In this document: piece after piece, positions 12,545 to 22,627 of the stretch | How the letters are laid out: each line of letters opens with the position of its first letter | Position numbering within the stretch: position 1 is the first letter of the stretch | Origin: Haemaphysalis longicornis | Lineage: Eukaryota; Arthropoda; Arachnida; Ixodida; Ixodidae | DNA length: 64,000 bases | NCBI GenBank assembly: GCA_013339765.2 | Contig: CM023454.1 | Location: 141,362,593 to 141,426,592 of the forward strand | Reading direction: 5' to 3' | Made by a program: the position numbers and the translations under genes | The notes under the pieces: generated by a model | Seen by the model: only the letters and a program-made list of their open reading frames with translations | Databases searched by the model: none | What the model was told of the DNA's origin: nothing

Positions 12545-12900
12545 CACCACAGCTCGCTCGCAAAGCTTGAGAGTTCCCATCGCTCCGTTGACAAGCCCGT
12601 CGACGACGTCGAGATTTGTGGTGATCATGTAGGGCTTGTTTGAGACGATGAGAATCTCCATGGGGAAGTTGGAAAATTCGGTGTGTGACCTTTTATCCAC
12701 CTTGGCCGTCGCCTTCTGCAGACCGTCTTGTGTGGCATACCCACGGTACGTGTCTTGAGCTCGCACACAACGAACGACAACCTCTTCTTCTTACTCTACT
12801 CCTTGTTGGGTAGCAATGAACGCGTTGAACGTTTTGATCTCTTCGTCCAATCTTTCGTTTGCCAATCCTAGGGGAATCCTGCCGCAAGTCATCATCAGCG
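12545..12900 (-). pseudogene. Pif1-like/Helitron helicase fragment
   Basis: On the minus strand, residues 49-72 of the frame that starts at 12766 contain KPYMITTNLDVVDGLVNG followed by AMGTLKL. This is the conserved C-terminal region of Pif1-family helicases that are abundant in arthropod genomes and in Helitron transposons. The upstream part (about 12870-12790) reads ANERLDEEIKTFNAF before a stop, so the piece is broken by a stop or frameshift. The Walker A and B motifs are absent because the fragment covers only the last ~110 residues. Coding ends exactly where the tRNA-like array starts. It may be a Helitron remnant or a processed fragment; I favour mobile origin because no intact neighbour gene exists. 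Confidence 0.65.
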
Positions 12901-14720
12901 GTATGTACACGGCAGCACAGAGGGACGGGACAGAGCCCGAGCAAGAGGAGCTTCGCCCCTCAAACCAACTGAATATCAGTTCGAAACGGCACTAGTAGCA
13001 AACATTTTGCGTAACGATATGCAAGACTGAAATCTCTCGCGCCGTGCCGGCAAACCTGAGGCTTCCAGAATTTGGGAACCGTATCGTTAGCGTAGGAATC
13101 GTATCACTTATTTTGGCTCGAACACCACGAAAACGCACCAATAGAATTCCACACGCATCAGCAACGATTGCCGCACAAAACATATCGTCTGCAAGAAATG
13201 CAACAGCAGCCCAACAACCTCTTGAACGCATATTTTGAGTTATTCATGTAGGTGCGGGCCCTCGACATTGACCTCCAGAACTGCGTCAGGGCGGGGCGAT
13301 GGCATAGGAATCGCAAACTAAGAAATAATTAGTCGCTTCCAGTTTGTCGAATCGGAGGAGGCAGCTTCGCTTCCTTCATCATAAACGCACATCTTCAGGT
13401 ACAAGGAGCCAGATAGAGGTATTGCCATATGGGTCGACCGAGGGCGTGCCGTACCACCCTTCACATAAACAGCAGACCACATCGACATTACCCCTATTTC
13501 GCTGGTCTATTCCACTGCGCCGGAACATGCGGTTCCACCAGAACGGCCGCAGCGGCCGCCAGTCTTTCCCAGTCGTCTTTAAAGCCCAAGTCCCTAGGTG
13601 TGAAACACCAAGCGTTTAATTATATGTGGCTGCCTAATTTAAAATCACCAACAACTAAACTTGCAGCCCGTCACGCGCGGATTGCAAATGCGAGGTACTG
13701 AAATGCAATGTGTGTATCAGCTCAGCTATGGTTTTACGTTAATTAATTGAGCTTCTTTCTTATCGCGCCGCTCTTTCTGTCACGCTTGCGTTGTTTGATT
13801 GCGAAAGAAGAAAGGGCGACACTGCAAGCTACCTCGCGCTACGCAGCGCGAAGTTTCAATTTTGACGGCGCAACCGCGACAACTTATTCCTCTCTGATGT
13901 TTACCTCTTCATTCCGGGAAGGCCTCAGGACGGCACCGCTTCTTTATTTCTCTCCAGCATTGGTGCTGGGGATGCTATCACGGTGCTAGGAAAGAAGCTG
14001 AGGGCAGCAGGCAAAGGATGCCTCTCATTGGTCGATGGCGCGGGTTAACCGAGGCCAGCAAAACGAAAATAATTGACCGCGCATATTGTGAGTTTGCTTG
14101 CAAATGTCAAAAATCGATAGTGTTTGTAGACATGTGCCAATAAAATGCCCCCCTTTGCTTTCCCGCTTACCTATCATGCTGTTCCTCTGCCGTCGCGCTC
14201 ATCCCAAGGTAAACACACCAAAGGTGGCTCAAGGCGATTTAATTTACCGTGTTCCACTACTACAGACCGTGTTCCTTGATGCGAACGCTGCAGTGCTACG
14301 GAGACGCGCGTGAAACGATGCGGCCGACTTCAATGTTATAGAACAGCGTGGACGTGCTCCACATGCGTTCCAAGCAGAACGTAGAACCTAGCTAGCGGAA
14401 CCTTTCGTTGCTGTTGCCGCGTGGTTTTTAATATGCTGCCAGGAGGTGGCACCGGAACAGCAGGCAGGGGTTTCTGCAGTAGATGTAGAAAATCGTTTGC
14501 TCTTAAAAATCCAAGCATCCATGCATTTTTAATAAAGGAACACTAAATATCCCTTGTGTTCTAATTTGCTGTCATATTTGCGTATTGTCTTGTTCTTGTT
14601 CAACAAAGTTGACAAGTATGAACAATTAAACCGGCTTTGACATTTACATTTGGCTGTGAGTATATAGGCTATTGCGCAATATATACTTCACTTTTCCGGG
14701 TGTCTGAATCGAGTCACAGA
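12901..14720. other. no gene recognised
   Basis: Mixed composition, with short frames that lack motifs. No structural RNA or clear repeat was seen. Confidence 0.5.
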
Positions 14721-14747
14721 GAGACAGACAGACAGACAGACAGACAA
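14721..14747 (+). repeat. GACA microsatellite
   Basis: About seven tandem GACA units, shortly before the 3' UTR side of the Penelope-like fragment. Confidence 0.9.
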
Positions 14748-14799
14748 ACCAACATTTCTGGGTTCAAGTAGCCCAAGATAGTCTGACGGAAAACAAGCG

Positions 14800-15545
14800 C
14801 GTAATAAAAACACAGGACGAAGAGTGGACGGGACAAGCGCTAACATTCAAGCAAAAAATTTACTCCAGAACCAGCGCTTATTAACACGTCGGGCCAGCAT
14901 GAAGAGAGGGGAAAAAAGGGAAACATTAAAAGCAGTGGGCAAAACAAGAAAAACAGTGACGTGCCGCCTACGACAAGAAATCCAATTCAAGTTTCGATAA
15001 AGCCACAGACGGCCTGCTGACGAATTGATCCCCCGACCTTGCTATCTCTGCCGCTTCCACAATTTCTCTTGCCAGGCCCGAGCGATGAAAATACAAGATG
15101 GTTGTTTGGTCGTACAGAGGAGGACACGGGTTTCCCGAGACACATTTTTTACAGTGGGCAGCCAGCTGACCGTCGGTGGCAACGCTCCTGACCTTGTTCT
15201 TCTGCTCTTGTAGGCGAACGTTCAAGCATCTGCCGGTCTGGCTGATATAGTGTCTTCCACACGACAGAGGAATTTTATATACAATGCTACATCGGCATTT
15301 CACAAAAGCGTCTCTGTGCTTGATCGCGCAGATCGGTTTCCACGCACGCGTGGGACAGCTCAACCTGCACAAAGCCAAAAGCTTGTTAGGCGCCGTGAAC
15401 ACGACCTTGACCCCTGAACGTTGCCCAACTTTCTTTAGGTTATGCGAGATTTTATGTATGTATGGGATGACAGCTATCTTTTCTTTAGCTCTTCTTTCTT
15501 TGTCCTTTCTCTGGTTTTCTGCCTTCTGCTCATCGCTCAAACGGT
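14800..15545 (-). mobile_element. 5'-truncated Penelope-like element
   Basis: Only the C-terminal endonuclease and 3' UTR of a Penelope-like element remain. The open frame 15540-14968 (190 codons, opened by a TTG and so truncated, not initiated there) starts with a charged linker (KDKERRAKEK), then VIPYIHKISHNLKKV and a GIY-YIG nuclease domain. The first motif is SIVYKIPL (residues 85-92) and the second HYISQTGRCLNVRL (97-110). The family normally has YIG in the second motif; here Gly is replaced by Ser. CxxC and HCKKC residues lie on either side of the nuclease core. The reverse transcriptase is missing. About 165 bases of 3' UTR follow, containing ACAGGACGA at 14812. The same family type is nested in the gypsy element at 17.4 kb, with about 40% visual similarity. 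Confidence 0.85.
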
Positions 15546-16411
15546 AGTTTGATGGTAGTTTGCAAGGGTAGTTTGCAAGGGTTTTACTCTAAAAGCACTG
15601 CTACCCAAGCAAAAGTTTATTATAAAACGAGACCGCGAGTAATTTACGGCAGGCGGAATCCATGGTCCAAATTGTGTTTCTTTTTCATTCAGGTTCTCCT
15701 GCTCGCATGCCCGCCAGACTTTCGCTTTCCTGTCGATTTCGCTCTGCGAGTGCTTTACAGACCTACTAATACTTAGCGTTCCTGTTTTCGGCAGCAAATT
15801 TACGTAAGTTACCGCTTCTGCATTTATAAAACGCATTAGAATATTATATTGGCATTTCTGCTACAACATTTCATAATTGTTGCATTTTTTCTTGTCATAA
15901 GCTCATCTTCAAATCATAAATAAGGCCAGTTACTTTGGTAAAACAAGTCGGCACCTAAAAACCTAAAAATTGTGTTGGCATTTTAAGAAGCTGTATGATA
16001 ATCAGTATAAGTATAGTACCATCGACATTTATTCACGTTATTAAAATGATTCTTTCTCTACTTAGTATGAGTATTTTTATTTTCGCAGCGGTAACGCTAT
16101 GTGCTGTTATTCAACTGATGACCCTTTACTTTTGTAATATTCGCTTCATAGACTCCGCAACCTTGCGTAACGTGTCATTACGTGCTACCAACTGAGCTTT
16201 GCTCCTGCAAACCACTATGCAAAACCGCATAGAAAACTCTCAATTATTAAAAATTTCGTACGTACTGTCACCGCGAAGAATATCAGTACAGAATAAGAAT
16301 GGAAGACAAAAGGTAAAGGTTTGCTCAAGAACTAAACAAATTTAAGAGCGTTTGTCTAATTAAGCATCGACAGTGCCAAATAAACAATGGAAACGTCGGT
16401 GAAGTCAAGGC
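15546..16411. other. no gene recognised
   Basis: AT-rich spacer with short frames only. A duplicated GGTAGTTTGCAAGGGT motif occurs at about 15556-15586. Confidence 0.5.
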
Positions 16412-16484
16412 CACGTTGTACCTTATGCCTTACTTACCTTACGTTGTAGCTTACGTTGTACCTTACGTTGTACCACGTTGTACG
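16412..16484 (+). repeat. TTACGTTGTACC minisatellite
   Basis: Five or so imperfect copies of a 9-12-base motif (ACGTTGTACCTT), ending with CCACGTTGTAC. Confidence 0.75.
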
Positions 16485-16846
16485 CATTTAGCGCTGAGGT
16501 GAAGGACGTAGGGGCTGCGCAACAGAAAGAAGAAGTGAATTTGGAACGTGGAAAGGTTCCAACTGTCTAGGGAAGGAATAGACCAGCCAAGAAACCCACC
16601 TCCGCACGCAATCGTGCGTTAATGTTCCAACCACAGTGCAATTCCGGCCTTCCTGTTGCAGCGCCAATCAATGCTTTCGCGGCCCCAACAGAGGCAACCC
16701 CGCGAAGTACGTTACGGGCCACAGATATCATGAAGATGTCAGCCATCGACGCTACAGATGTTCAGTAGACGTACCGCTGGCTTCAAAATACGTTTAGTTA
16801 CTGTGGATACATCTACTAAAACACCGTCTTAATCTCGTGAAAATAT
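16485..16846. other. no gene recognised; left flank of gypsy element
   Basis: Unassigned sequence. Its last six bases (AAATAT, 16841-16846) match the six bases immediately right of the gypsy element at 22801-22806. Confidence 0.5.
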
Positions 16847-17021
16847 TGTTACGAGTAAAAACACGGAAATACAATGTATTGACTGAAATTAAAATGCTCA
16901 GCAATGCCAGCGAGAGAGTACAGAGAGCGGTAGCTGGAAGCCCTTCTTCCTGTTCTAAAGTTCAGCCCAAACGGCGCAGAGCCGTAGCTGCCCTCATCGT
17001 CTTCTTCCAACTATTACGTGA
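16847..17021 (-). repeat. 3' LTR of gypsy element
   Basis: Direct repeat of 22628-22800 with a shared core that includes CACGGAAATACAATGTATT, CTGGAAGCCCTTC and CGTCTTCTTCCAAC. On the minus strand it ends in CTCGTAACA. A polypurine tract lies immediately upstream (17027-17035). Scattered substitutions between the two LTRs show an old insertion. Confidence 0.85.
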
Positions 17022-17075
17022 CGCAACCCCCCTCCTGGAAGACGCTGCCAGGGCATCTTGGGAGATAACATTTAG

Positions 17076-17421
17076 GTGTTGAGGTTATGGAGTAGCGTCT
17101 TGCATAATCTGTTGCAACGGCAACAAACTTTTTCCAGAAGTGGATGCAGGAAAAGGCCCCAGGACGTCGAGACCGACGCGGGCGAAGGGTCCGTGAGGGA
17201 TAGAAAGGGTCTGAAGGAGTCCAGCAGGCAATTTGCAGGGAACCTTTTGCCGTTGGCACTGGCCATAATCTTGAACACACTTGTTGACCGAATGGTACAA
17301 GCCAGGCCAAAAGAAACGGCAGCGTACGCGAGCATATGTGCGCGTAACGCCAAGGTGACCAAAAAGTGGATGGTAATGAAGTTGTTCACAAACGGTGGAG
17401 CGCAAGTGAGGGGTATAACAG
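17076..17421 (-). pseudogene. gypsy integrase, N-terminal half
   Basis: After the nested insertion the pol frame resumes with HLRSTVCEQLHYHPLFGHLG, the integrase H2C2 zinc-binding region, followed by RVRCRFFWPGLYHSV and CQRQK. This covers the HHCC module. The core starts with PFARVGLDVLGPFP, which holds the first catalytic Asp. A shift then moves the frame to KKFVAVATDYARRYSIT, after which the sequence runs straight into the pre-LTR region. The rest of the catalytic core (second Asp and Glu) and the C-terminal domain are deleted, so no functional integrase could be made. Confidence 0.85.
17411..17421 (+). repeat. target-site duplication, left copy
   Basis: GGGTATAACAG, identical to 18980-18990. 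The two copies bracket the nested Penelope-like element inside gypsy pol. Confidence 0.85.
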
Positions 17422-17460
17422 TAAAAGGGTCGAAAGTTGGGCAAGTTGGTATTGACGCAT

Positions 17461-17568
17461 CTTAAAAATCCAACTGCGCGCAAATTAACGAGGACGTGAA
17501 CACACTGAAGACACCACAAGCACAGACTCACAACTGGTTTATTGTTACAAAAATCAGAACATTAAATA
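17461..17568. repeat. inverted terminal repeat of nested element, left arm
   Basis: Reverse complement of 18870-18977 with one mismatch (CA against CG near 17521). Confidence 0.9.
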
Positions 17569-17755
17569 CCCAGGCGCCCCACATACGTCACATTCTCAGC
17601 GCTATCGGCTGCACACACAAAAAAATAAAAATAAAAATTAATAAAAACTCAGAAGCACACGAATGACAGATTATTCCGCGACGATAACACCATCACACAT
17701 GAAATATCCTCCCCCTCTTCACCTCGCATGCCCTGAAGAGGCTTCAAATTCATGT

Positions 17756-18330
17756 TTAGTGCCCATCTATGTAGGCGACTTCGCGACTAAGCAAGGCAAT
17801 AGATGGGTGACTAATACAATCTGAACCAGCTTTTAAAATGTGTCTGGCTTCGACAATTTCTCTTGTCTGCTGATTCTTATGCCTGAATAAAATGGTTGTG
17901 CGCTCAAACACAGGGGTACATTCAGGGGTACATTCAGGAACGCATGCGCGGCAATGCGAAGACATGTGGCTCAGGTCCCGTTTTTCTTTCGAATAGTTAT
18001 GTTCCTTAAGTCTTGTATTTAAACAACGCCCGGTTTGGCCAATGTATACCTTGCCACATACAAGTGGTATGGAATAAACAACCCCCGTAGCACATTGGAC
18101 GAACTTCTTTTTGTGAATAATACCACATGCTCCTTGACGTTTTTCTGCCCTTTTGTTCACTTTTGGGCAGATCTTACTTAACTTATTAGGAGCTGAAAAC
18201 ACTATTTTTACGTCATACCGCCCAGCCACTCGTTTTATACCGTGTGACATCTTGTGAACATAGGGCACCACGGCAAAGTTTTTCGGCTTTTCTTTTGGTG
18301 GTATGGCCTCCCTATCCGACTTTACCCACT
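17756..18330 (-). pseudogene. Penelope GIY-YIG endonuclease domain
   Basis: The frame is open from KLVKWVKSDREAIPPKEKPK into VPYVHKMSHGIKRV and the nuclease core. In the 171-residue open frame from 18271, the first motif is GVVYSIPL (residues 63-70) and the second KVYIGQTGRCLNTRLKEH (74-91), both intact. A Cys/His cluster (HCRACVPEC) follows. A 14-bp internal duplication gives a repeated PECTPECTP near residue 120. The domain nicks the target DNA in this family. It is joined to the RT by a single frameshift near 18340, so the original protein was RT-endonuclease as usual. The domain itself looks undamaged. Confidence 0.88.
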
Positions 18331-18869
18331 TTACCAGCTTTTCACTTGCTCTAGAAATAACATGATCAGGGTACCCGGATTTTTTTTAGCTTCCTCCACC
18401 TGCTGTAAGACACTATCGGGCATTGAATGCTCACACGATTTTGAAATGGCCGACTTCAAGCAGGAAAGTGCAATACCCTGCTTCACCACTTTCGAGTGCG
18501 CCGACTCAAAGCTTAAAAGGGCTTTTACAGACCTGGGAGCGTACGCGTAGCACATGTGCCCTTCTCCGAAAGTCATCCTTAAATCCAAAAACTGGAGCAC
18601 TCTATCTCTAGGTAATTCGAAGGTAAATCGAAGACCCTGACCGCACTCTTTGAAAACCTGTAGTACGTCGGGGCAAATTCTGCAGGAGGGCCTGTCTACC
18701 ACCACCAGAAAATCATCCACATACCGGAACACTTTTACAACAAGCCCCTCAAGCTTCTCATTCAGACACCTATCCACACCTCCCAAAAAGATATTACTGA
18801 GAACAGGGGCCACTCGGGACCCTATGCACACGCCACTCCTCTGAATAAATGCTGGTGAATAAGGGTGGA
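18331..18869 (-). pseudogene. Penelope reverse transcriptase, C-terminal part
   Basis: The frame reads out of the inverted repeat into FIQRSGVCIGSRVAPVLSN (substrate-binding RT motif) and then FRYVDDFLVV, in which YVDD holds two catalytic aspartates. LQFLDLRMTF and the thumb region follow. The N-terminal RT domain, including the first catalytic Asp, is absent: the sequence is cut at the inverted repeat. The first 24 residues of the open frame (NTLKTPQAQTHNWFIV) are translated from the inverted repeat and are not RT. A one-base shift near 18340 separates RT from the endonuclease frame. Confidence 0.88.
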
Positions 18870-18977
18870 TATTTAATGTTCTGATTTTTGTAACAATAAA
18901 CCAGTTGTGAGTCTGCGCTTGTGGTGTCTTCAGTGTGTTCACGTCCTCGTTAATTTGCGCGCAGTTGGATTTTTAAG
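18870..18977. repeat. inverted terminal repeat of nested element, right arm
   Basis: Pairs with 17461-17568 over 108 bases with one mismatch. Confidence 0.9.
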
Positions 18978-18979
18978 AA

Positions 18980-18990
18980 GGGTATAACAG
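18980..18990 (+). repeat. target-site duplication, right copy
   Basis: GGGTATAACAG, identical to 17411-17421. Confidence 0.85.
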
Positions 18991-19950
18991 GCAACAGTTC
19001 TGGGCCATCTTATGGACAGTTCGAGGTGGTGTAAGACGCCTTCCTGCAGTACGTAATTCCGGGAGGTTCGTTCAGGGCAATTAGTAGGGAGGCGATCGAT
19101 TATTGATCGGAGGAAGGGGTCCCGGTATTGTTCCGCACCATTTGCAGCAGTGCGCAGATGAAAAAATACAGGCCTCTGTGTCATTCCACACCACGTCTGG
19201 AGGATCCACGGGGTAACGCGATAAACAGGCGGCATCACGGTGCAACCGTCCCGATTTGTACACGACTGAAAACGAGTATTCTTGTAAACGCAAAGCCCAA
19301 TGGCCAATGCGGCCCGGAGGATCTTTTAGTGATTGCAGCCAGCACAGGGCGTGATGATCCGTGACCACAGAAAACGGACGGCCAAAGAGATATGGGCGGA
19401 ACTTCGCCACTGCCCACTTGAGAGCGAGACACTCGCGTTCGTTTATGGAATAGTTGCGCTCGGCGACCGAAAGCAGGCGGCTGGACTACGCGATCACGCG
19501 GACTTGGCCAGACTGGTTTTGCACTAACACCGCTCCTATGCCGTGACCACTGGCGTCAGTGCGCAGTTCGGGTGGAGCAGAAATGTGAAAGTGGGCTAGA
19601 ATGGGAGTGGTAGTAAGCCTATCAATAGGCGTGGAAAAGGCTTAAGCTTGTGCAGATTCCCACGTGAAAGGAACGTCTTTCCTGAGGAGGTCGGTTAAAG
19701 GGCTGGCAATATGGGCGAAATTTTGTATGAAGGGGCGGAAGTAGGAGCATAGCCCAAGAAAGCTTCTGACATCTTTTGCGGTGTGCGGTTGGCGAAAGTT
19801 TCTGACTGCGTGTATTTTGGCTGGATCGGGCTGCACGCCGCGGGCATCCACGACGTGACCGAGAATTCGAAGTTGACGTTGGGTGAATCGGCATTTGGAT
19901 GAATTCCATTGAAGACCTGCGCGACGGAAAACACACAGGACCGTTGATAA
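18980..19950 (-). pseudogene. gypsy RT thumb, RNase H and linker
   Basis: Minus-strand frames carry the RT connection AKDVRSFLGLCSYFRPFI (19851-19642), a degraded RNase H start, then FRPYLFGRPFSVVTDHHALC, WLQSLKDPPGRIGHWALRLQ and EYSFSVVYKSGRLHRDAACLSRYP (19410-19180), which are textbook gypsy RNase H and tether motifs. VVTDHHAL holds a conserved Asp. The linker to integrase (NYVLQEGVLHHLELS) follows and is cut by the nested insertion at 18979. Several frame changes separate these blocks, for example between 19642 and 19410. Confidence 0.88.
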
Positions 19951-21265
19951 ACGTTCTAAATGCGTTTCAATGGTCGGAGAGAAACGATGACGTCATCGAT
20001 GTAGCACAAGCAGGTGGTCCATTTAAGGCCGTGAAGGAGAGCGTCCATCATTGTTTCGAACGTGGCAGGCGCGTTACATAGGCAGAAAGGCATTACCTTA
20101 AATTTGTAGACACCATCCGGTGTAATAAAGGCGGTTTTTTCTCGGTACGTTTCATCCACGGCAATTTGCCAACAACCGGAACTCAGGTCGATGGAAGGAA
20201 AATAGTTTGCTCCGTGGAGGCAATCAAGGGCGTCGTCAATTCGCGGAAGAGGTCACACGTCTTTTTTTATGTGGTTCAGGTGACGGTAAACGACGCGAAA
20301 TCTGCACGTGTTGTCCTTTCTAAACAGTACTATCGGTGACGCCCAAGGGCGGGAAGGGGGATCGATGATGTCCTTAGCGAGCATTTTGTAGACTTCGTCT
20401 TGTATAATGCGACGTTCAGTGGCGGATACGCTGTACGGCCTGCGGTGGATCGGGCGGGCGTCACCCGTGGGAATACGGTGCTTGACCACACTTGTCTGGC
20501 CGAGAGGGCGAGTGCCAAAGTGAAAATGTTCGCTGTAAGAGAGCAGGAGGCGATAAAGGGCTGCAGTATTCTCGTGCGAGAGATCGGGTGCAATCATTGT
20601 TCTGAATGCATTTTTCGGTGAAGGGGAGGTGCAGGAACCGGCAGCGGATGCGGGCGAGGCAGAAGGTATGGTCAAGAGGTCGCACTGGTCCAATGGGTGA
20701 GCCATCGCGATGGTCATGCCACCGGGAATAATTTGCGGACAAGCGCCAAAATTAAGCAAAGGGAGAGTAGTGCGGTTGCAGCAAACTCGCACCACGGTGT
20801 GCGGAAGGGCCACTTCTCGGCTGGGTAGAGCATCAGTTTGTGGGGCAAGGAAGTAGTCACCATCGTGAACAGGAGGCGATGTAAAAAGTAGGACATTAGT
20901 AGCAGCTCGCACGGGTGAGACGAATGAACTTCGTCGACTGTATTCGACATTGAACTTCCTCGGGCACATTTTCGGGGCAAGGTAGATCAAAGCTGATGGC
21001 ACCTCCCGAACAGTGGATAAGCGCAGAATGTTCAGAAAGAAAATCAAGGCCAAGAATGAGGTCATGAGTGCAGTGGAGCAAAACAGTAGACAAAGCAGGA
21101 ACTCGGCGATCGGCGATGGTGACGCGGGCGGTACACATACCGACAACGGTAGGGGAAGTTCCATCAGCAACACGAAGAACACGGATGGGGCAGGAGTGAG
21201 CACTTTCTTGAGTCGGCTGCAAAGGTTCGAATTTATTACAGATATGTTCGCGCCCGTGTCCATTA
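19951..21265 (-). pseudogene. gypsy protease and reverse transcriptase fingers/palm
   Basis: The retroviral-type aspartic protease starts with MDTGANISVI at 21263 (DTGA active site). The frame then shifts so that RVADGTSPTVVG, HDLILGLDFLSEHSALI and the rest of the protease read in a second frame (21222-20990), before returning to the first. The RT begins around 20500 with VKHRIPTGDARPIHRRPYSV and RIIQDEVYKMLAKDIIDPPS; RPWASPIVL and KDNTCRFRVVYRHLN follow. An in-frame TGA near 20252 interrupts it. The palm motif is in the next open frame: FCLCNAPATFETMMD, then CYIDDVIV with the YIDD catalytic pair (20159-19956). Motif order and spacing are those of gypsy pol. Confidence 0.9.
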
Positions 21266-21559
21266 TCGCCTGGACAGGAAATTCATCAACAAGGACATCA
21301 AGAAGATTCCAAGGTGAAGGTAAAGCGGGCAGAGGATTTTCGGTCGAGGTCGTCGATGCGCATCACCTCTGAGAACTGCACGATGTAGTTTTCCGGGAAG
21401 AGGTGGCCGGGCCGGGATGGTGACGTCGGACGGGGCGCTACGGGGGACAGGGACTGGCGACGGTGAGGCGAGTACAAACGGGTAAGTGTGGTGAACGAAG
21501 CAAGGGCGTCGGCGCTGTTGGTATCACGATCGGGTGAAAATCGTCGGGGAGCATTCTCA

Positions 21560-22420
21560 GGTCGCTGGGAAGTGTAGTACGAAGTACGGACAGCATCGTA
21601 AGGGCGATTGCGGCACTAACGGGAGACGTGTCCGATACGATGGCAACAATAGCGAAACAGACGGTCGTCCGAGGTCCGGCAGGCAGCCGGATTGAGGCGA
21701 CGGCGATTTGCGGTATGATAGATGGGTGCGGGGCTTTGAAGAACCGGGTACAAGTCCTGAAGTTTGATGGCGCTAACCGGGCGAAGGCCTAAGTCGTCAA
21801 GTTCTTGGCGGACGACAGCCTAAATAACAGAAATGGATGGGCTGTCACCGCTTGGTGTTGTGAGAGGGGCTGGCGACGTGGCCTCAGTTTCTCGACGAAT
21901 TATTCTGGTGGCGCAGGTGGGGCGACGTCGCGTGGGCGAAGCAGCACATGGTCGCAGGACGAAGTAGCGGCCGTATGCGGAAGGCGGACGAAGTTTTTGG
22001 CAATACGGTGGTTTTGGCTTGCTCCAAGCGTCGGCACTCTGCGATGATGTCATCCACGTTCTAGCTGTTCTTGAAAACTAGTAAATTGAAAGCGTCGTCC
22101 GCGATTCATTTTAAAATGTGCCAAACCTTTCCTTCCTCAGGCATTGCCCGGTCAGCCTTGAAACACAGAGCAAGTTCGTCATGGATATATGCACTGTAGG
22201 ATTCGGTGGAACTCTGGACACGAGACGCGATGTCGTTCTGGGCGGCAAGCTGACGGGTGAGGAGTGTTTCCAAACGCTGTCCCTAGCTTCTCCTTGAAGA
22301 CGTACCAGCTGGTCAATGCCTCTTCTTTGGTGTCGTACCATGTCAGTGCTGTGCCTTTCAGGCAGCACTGAGCATTGGCCAACAGCACTGTGGGTCCCAC
22401 CTTTCAAGTCGGCTTACCCG
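21560..22420 (-). pseudogene. gypsy gag remnant
   Basis: Minus-strand frames between 22400 and 22040 read GTALTWYDTKEEALTSWYVF and KEKLGTAFGN, then in another frame SYSAYIHDELALC, KADRAMPEEGKVWHILKGIA and DDAFNLL. These follow the retrotransposon gag signature of arthropod gypsy elements (capsid-like region). A zinc knuckle lies at about 21613-21659 (CCHRIGHVSR, then a stop and Cys), but its first Cys is Leu and a TAG precedes the last Cys, so it is dead. There are at least three frame changes across the region. Confidence 0.75.
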
Positions 22421-22627
22421 CTCGAACATACGGATCCACTCATCACCATCGACTCCATCGTTGCCGGTAAACATTCCAGGTTCTCGAGGGTGAGACACGA
22501 TGATGGGGGGGGGGAATGGCAGCGCCTAGAGAAGGGTCGTTGCAGTTAGGCATCCTGAACGGCGGAAATTTGACGACCGCTGCGGAGTTCCGTGGTAAAT
22601 GGAAAAAGCCCGCAACCTCCACCAAGA

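Larger units (their letters stand above)
17422..18979 (-). mobile_element. Penelope-like element nested in gypsy pol
   Basis: 1,558-bp minus-strand insertion flanked by an 11-bp target duplication. It holds the 3' half of a Penelope reverse transcriptase (18865-18340), then a GIY-YIG endonuclease (18330-17756) and a 3' UTR. Its ends carry 108-bp inverted repeats (17461-17568 and 18870-18977) with one mismatch, a known peculiarity of Penelope-like insertions. The gypsy pol sequences on both sides join at the duplicated 11 bases, confirming that the insertion came after the gypsy element. The RT is 5' truncated, so this copy cannot move alone. Confidence 0.9.
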
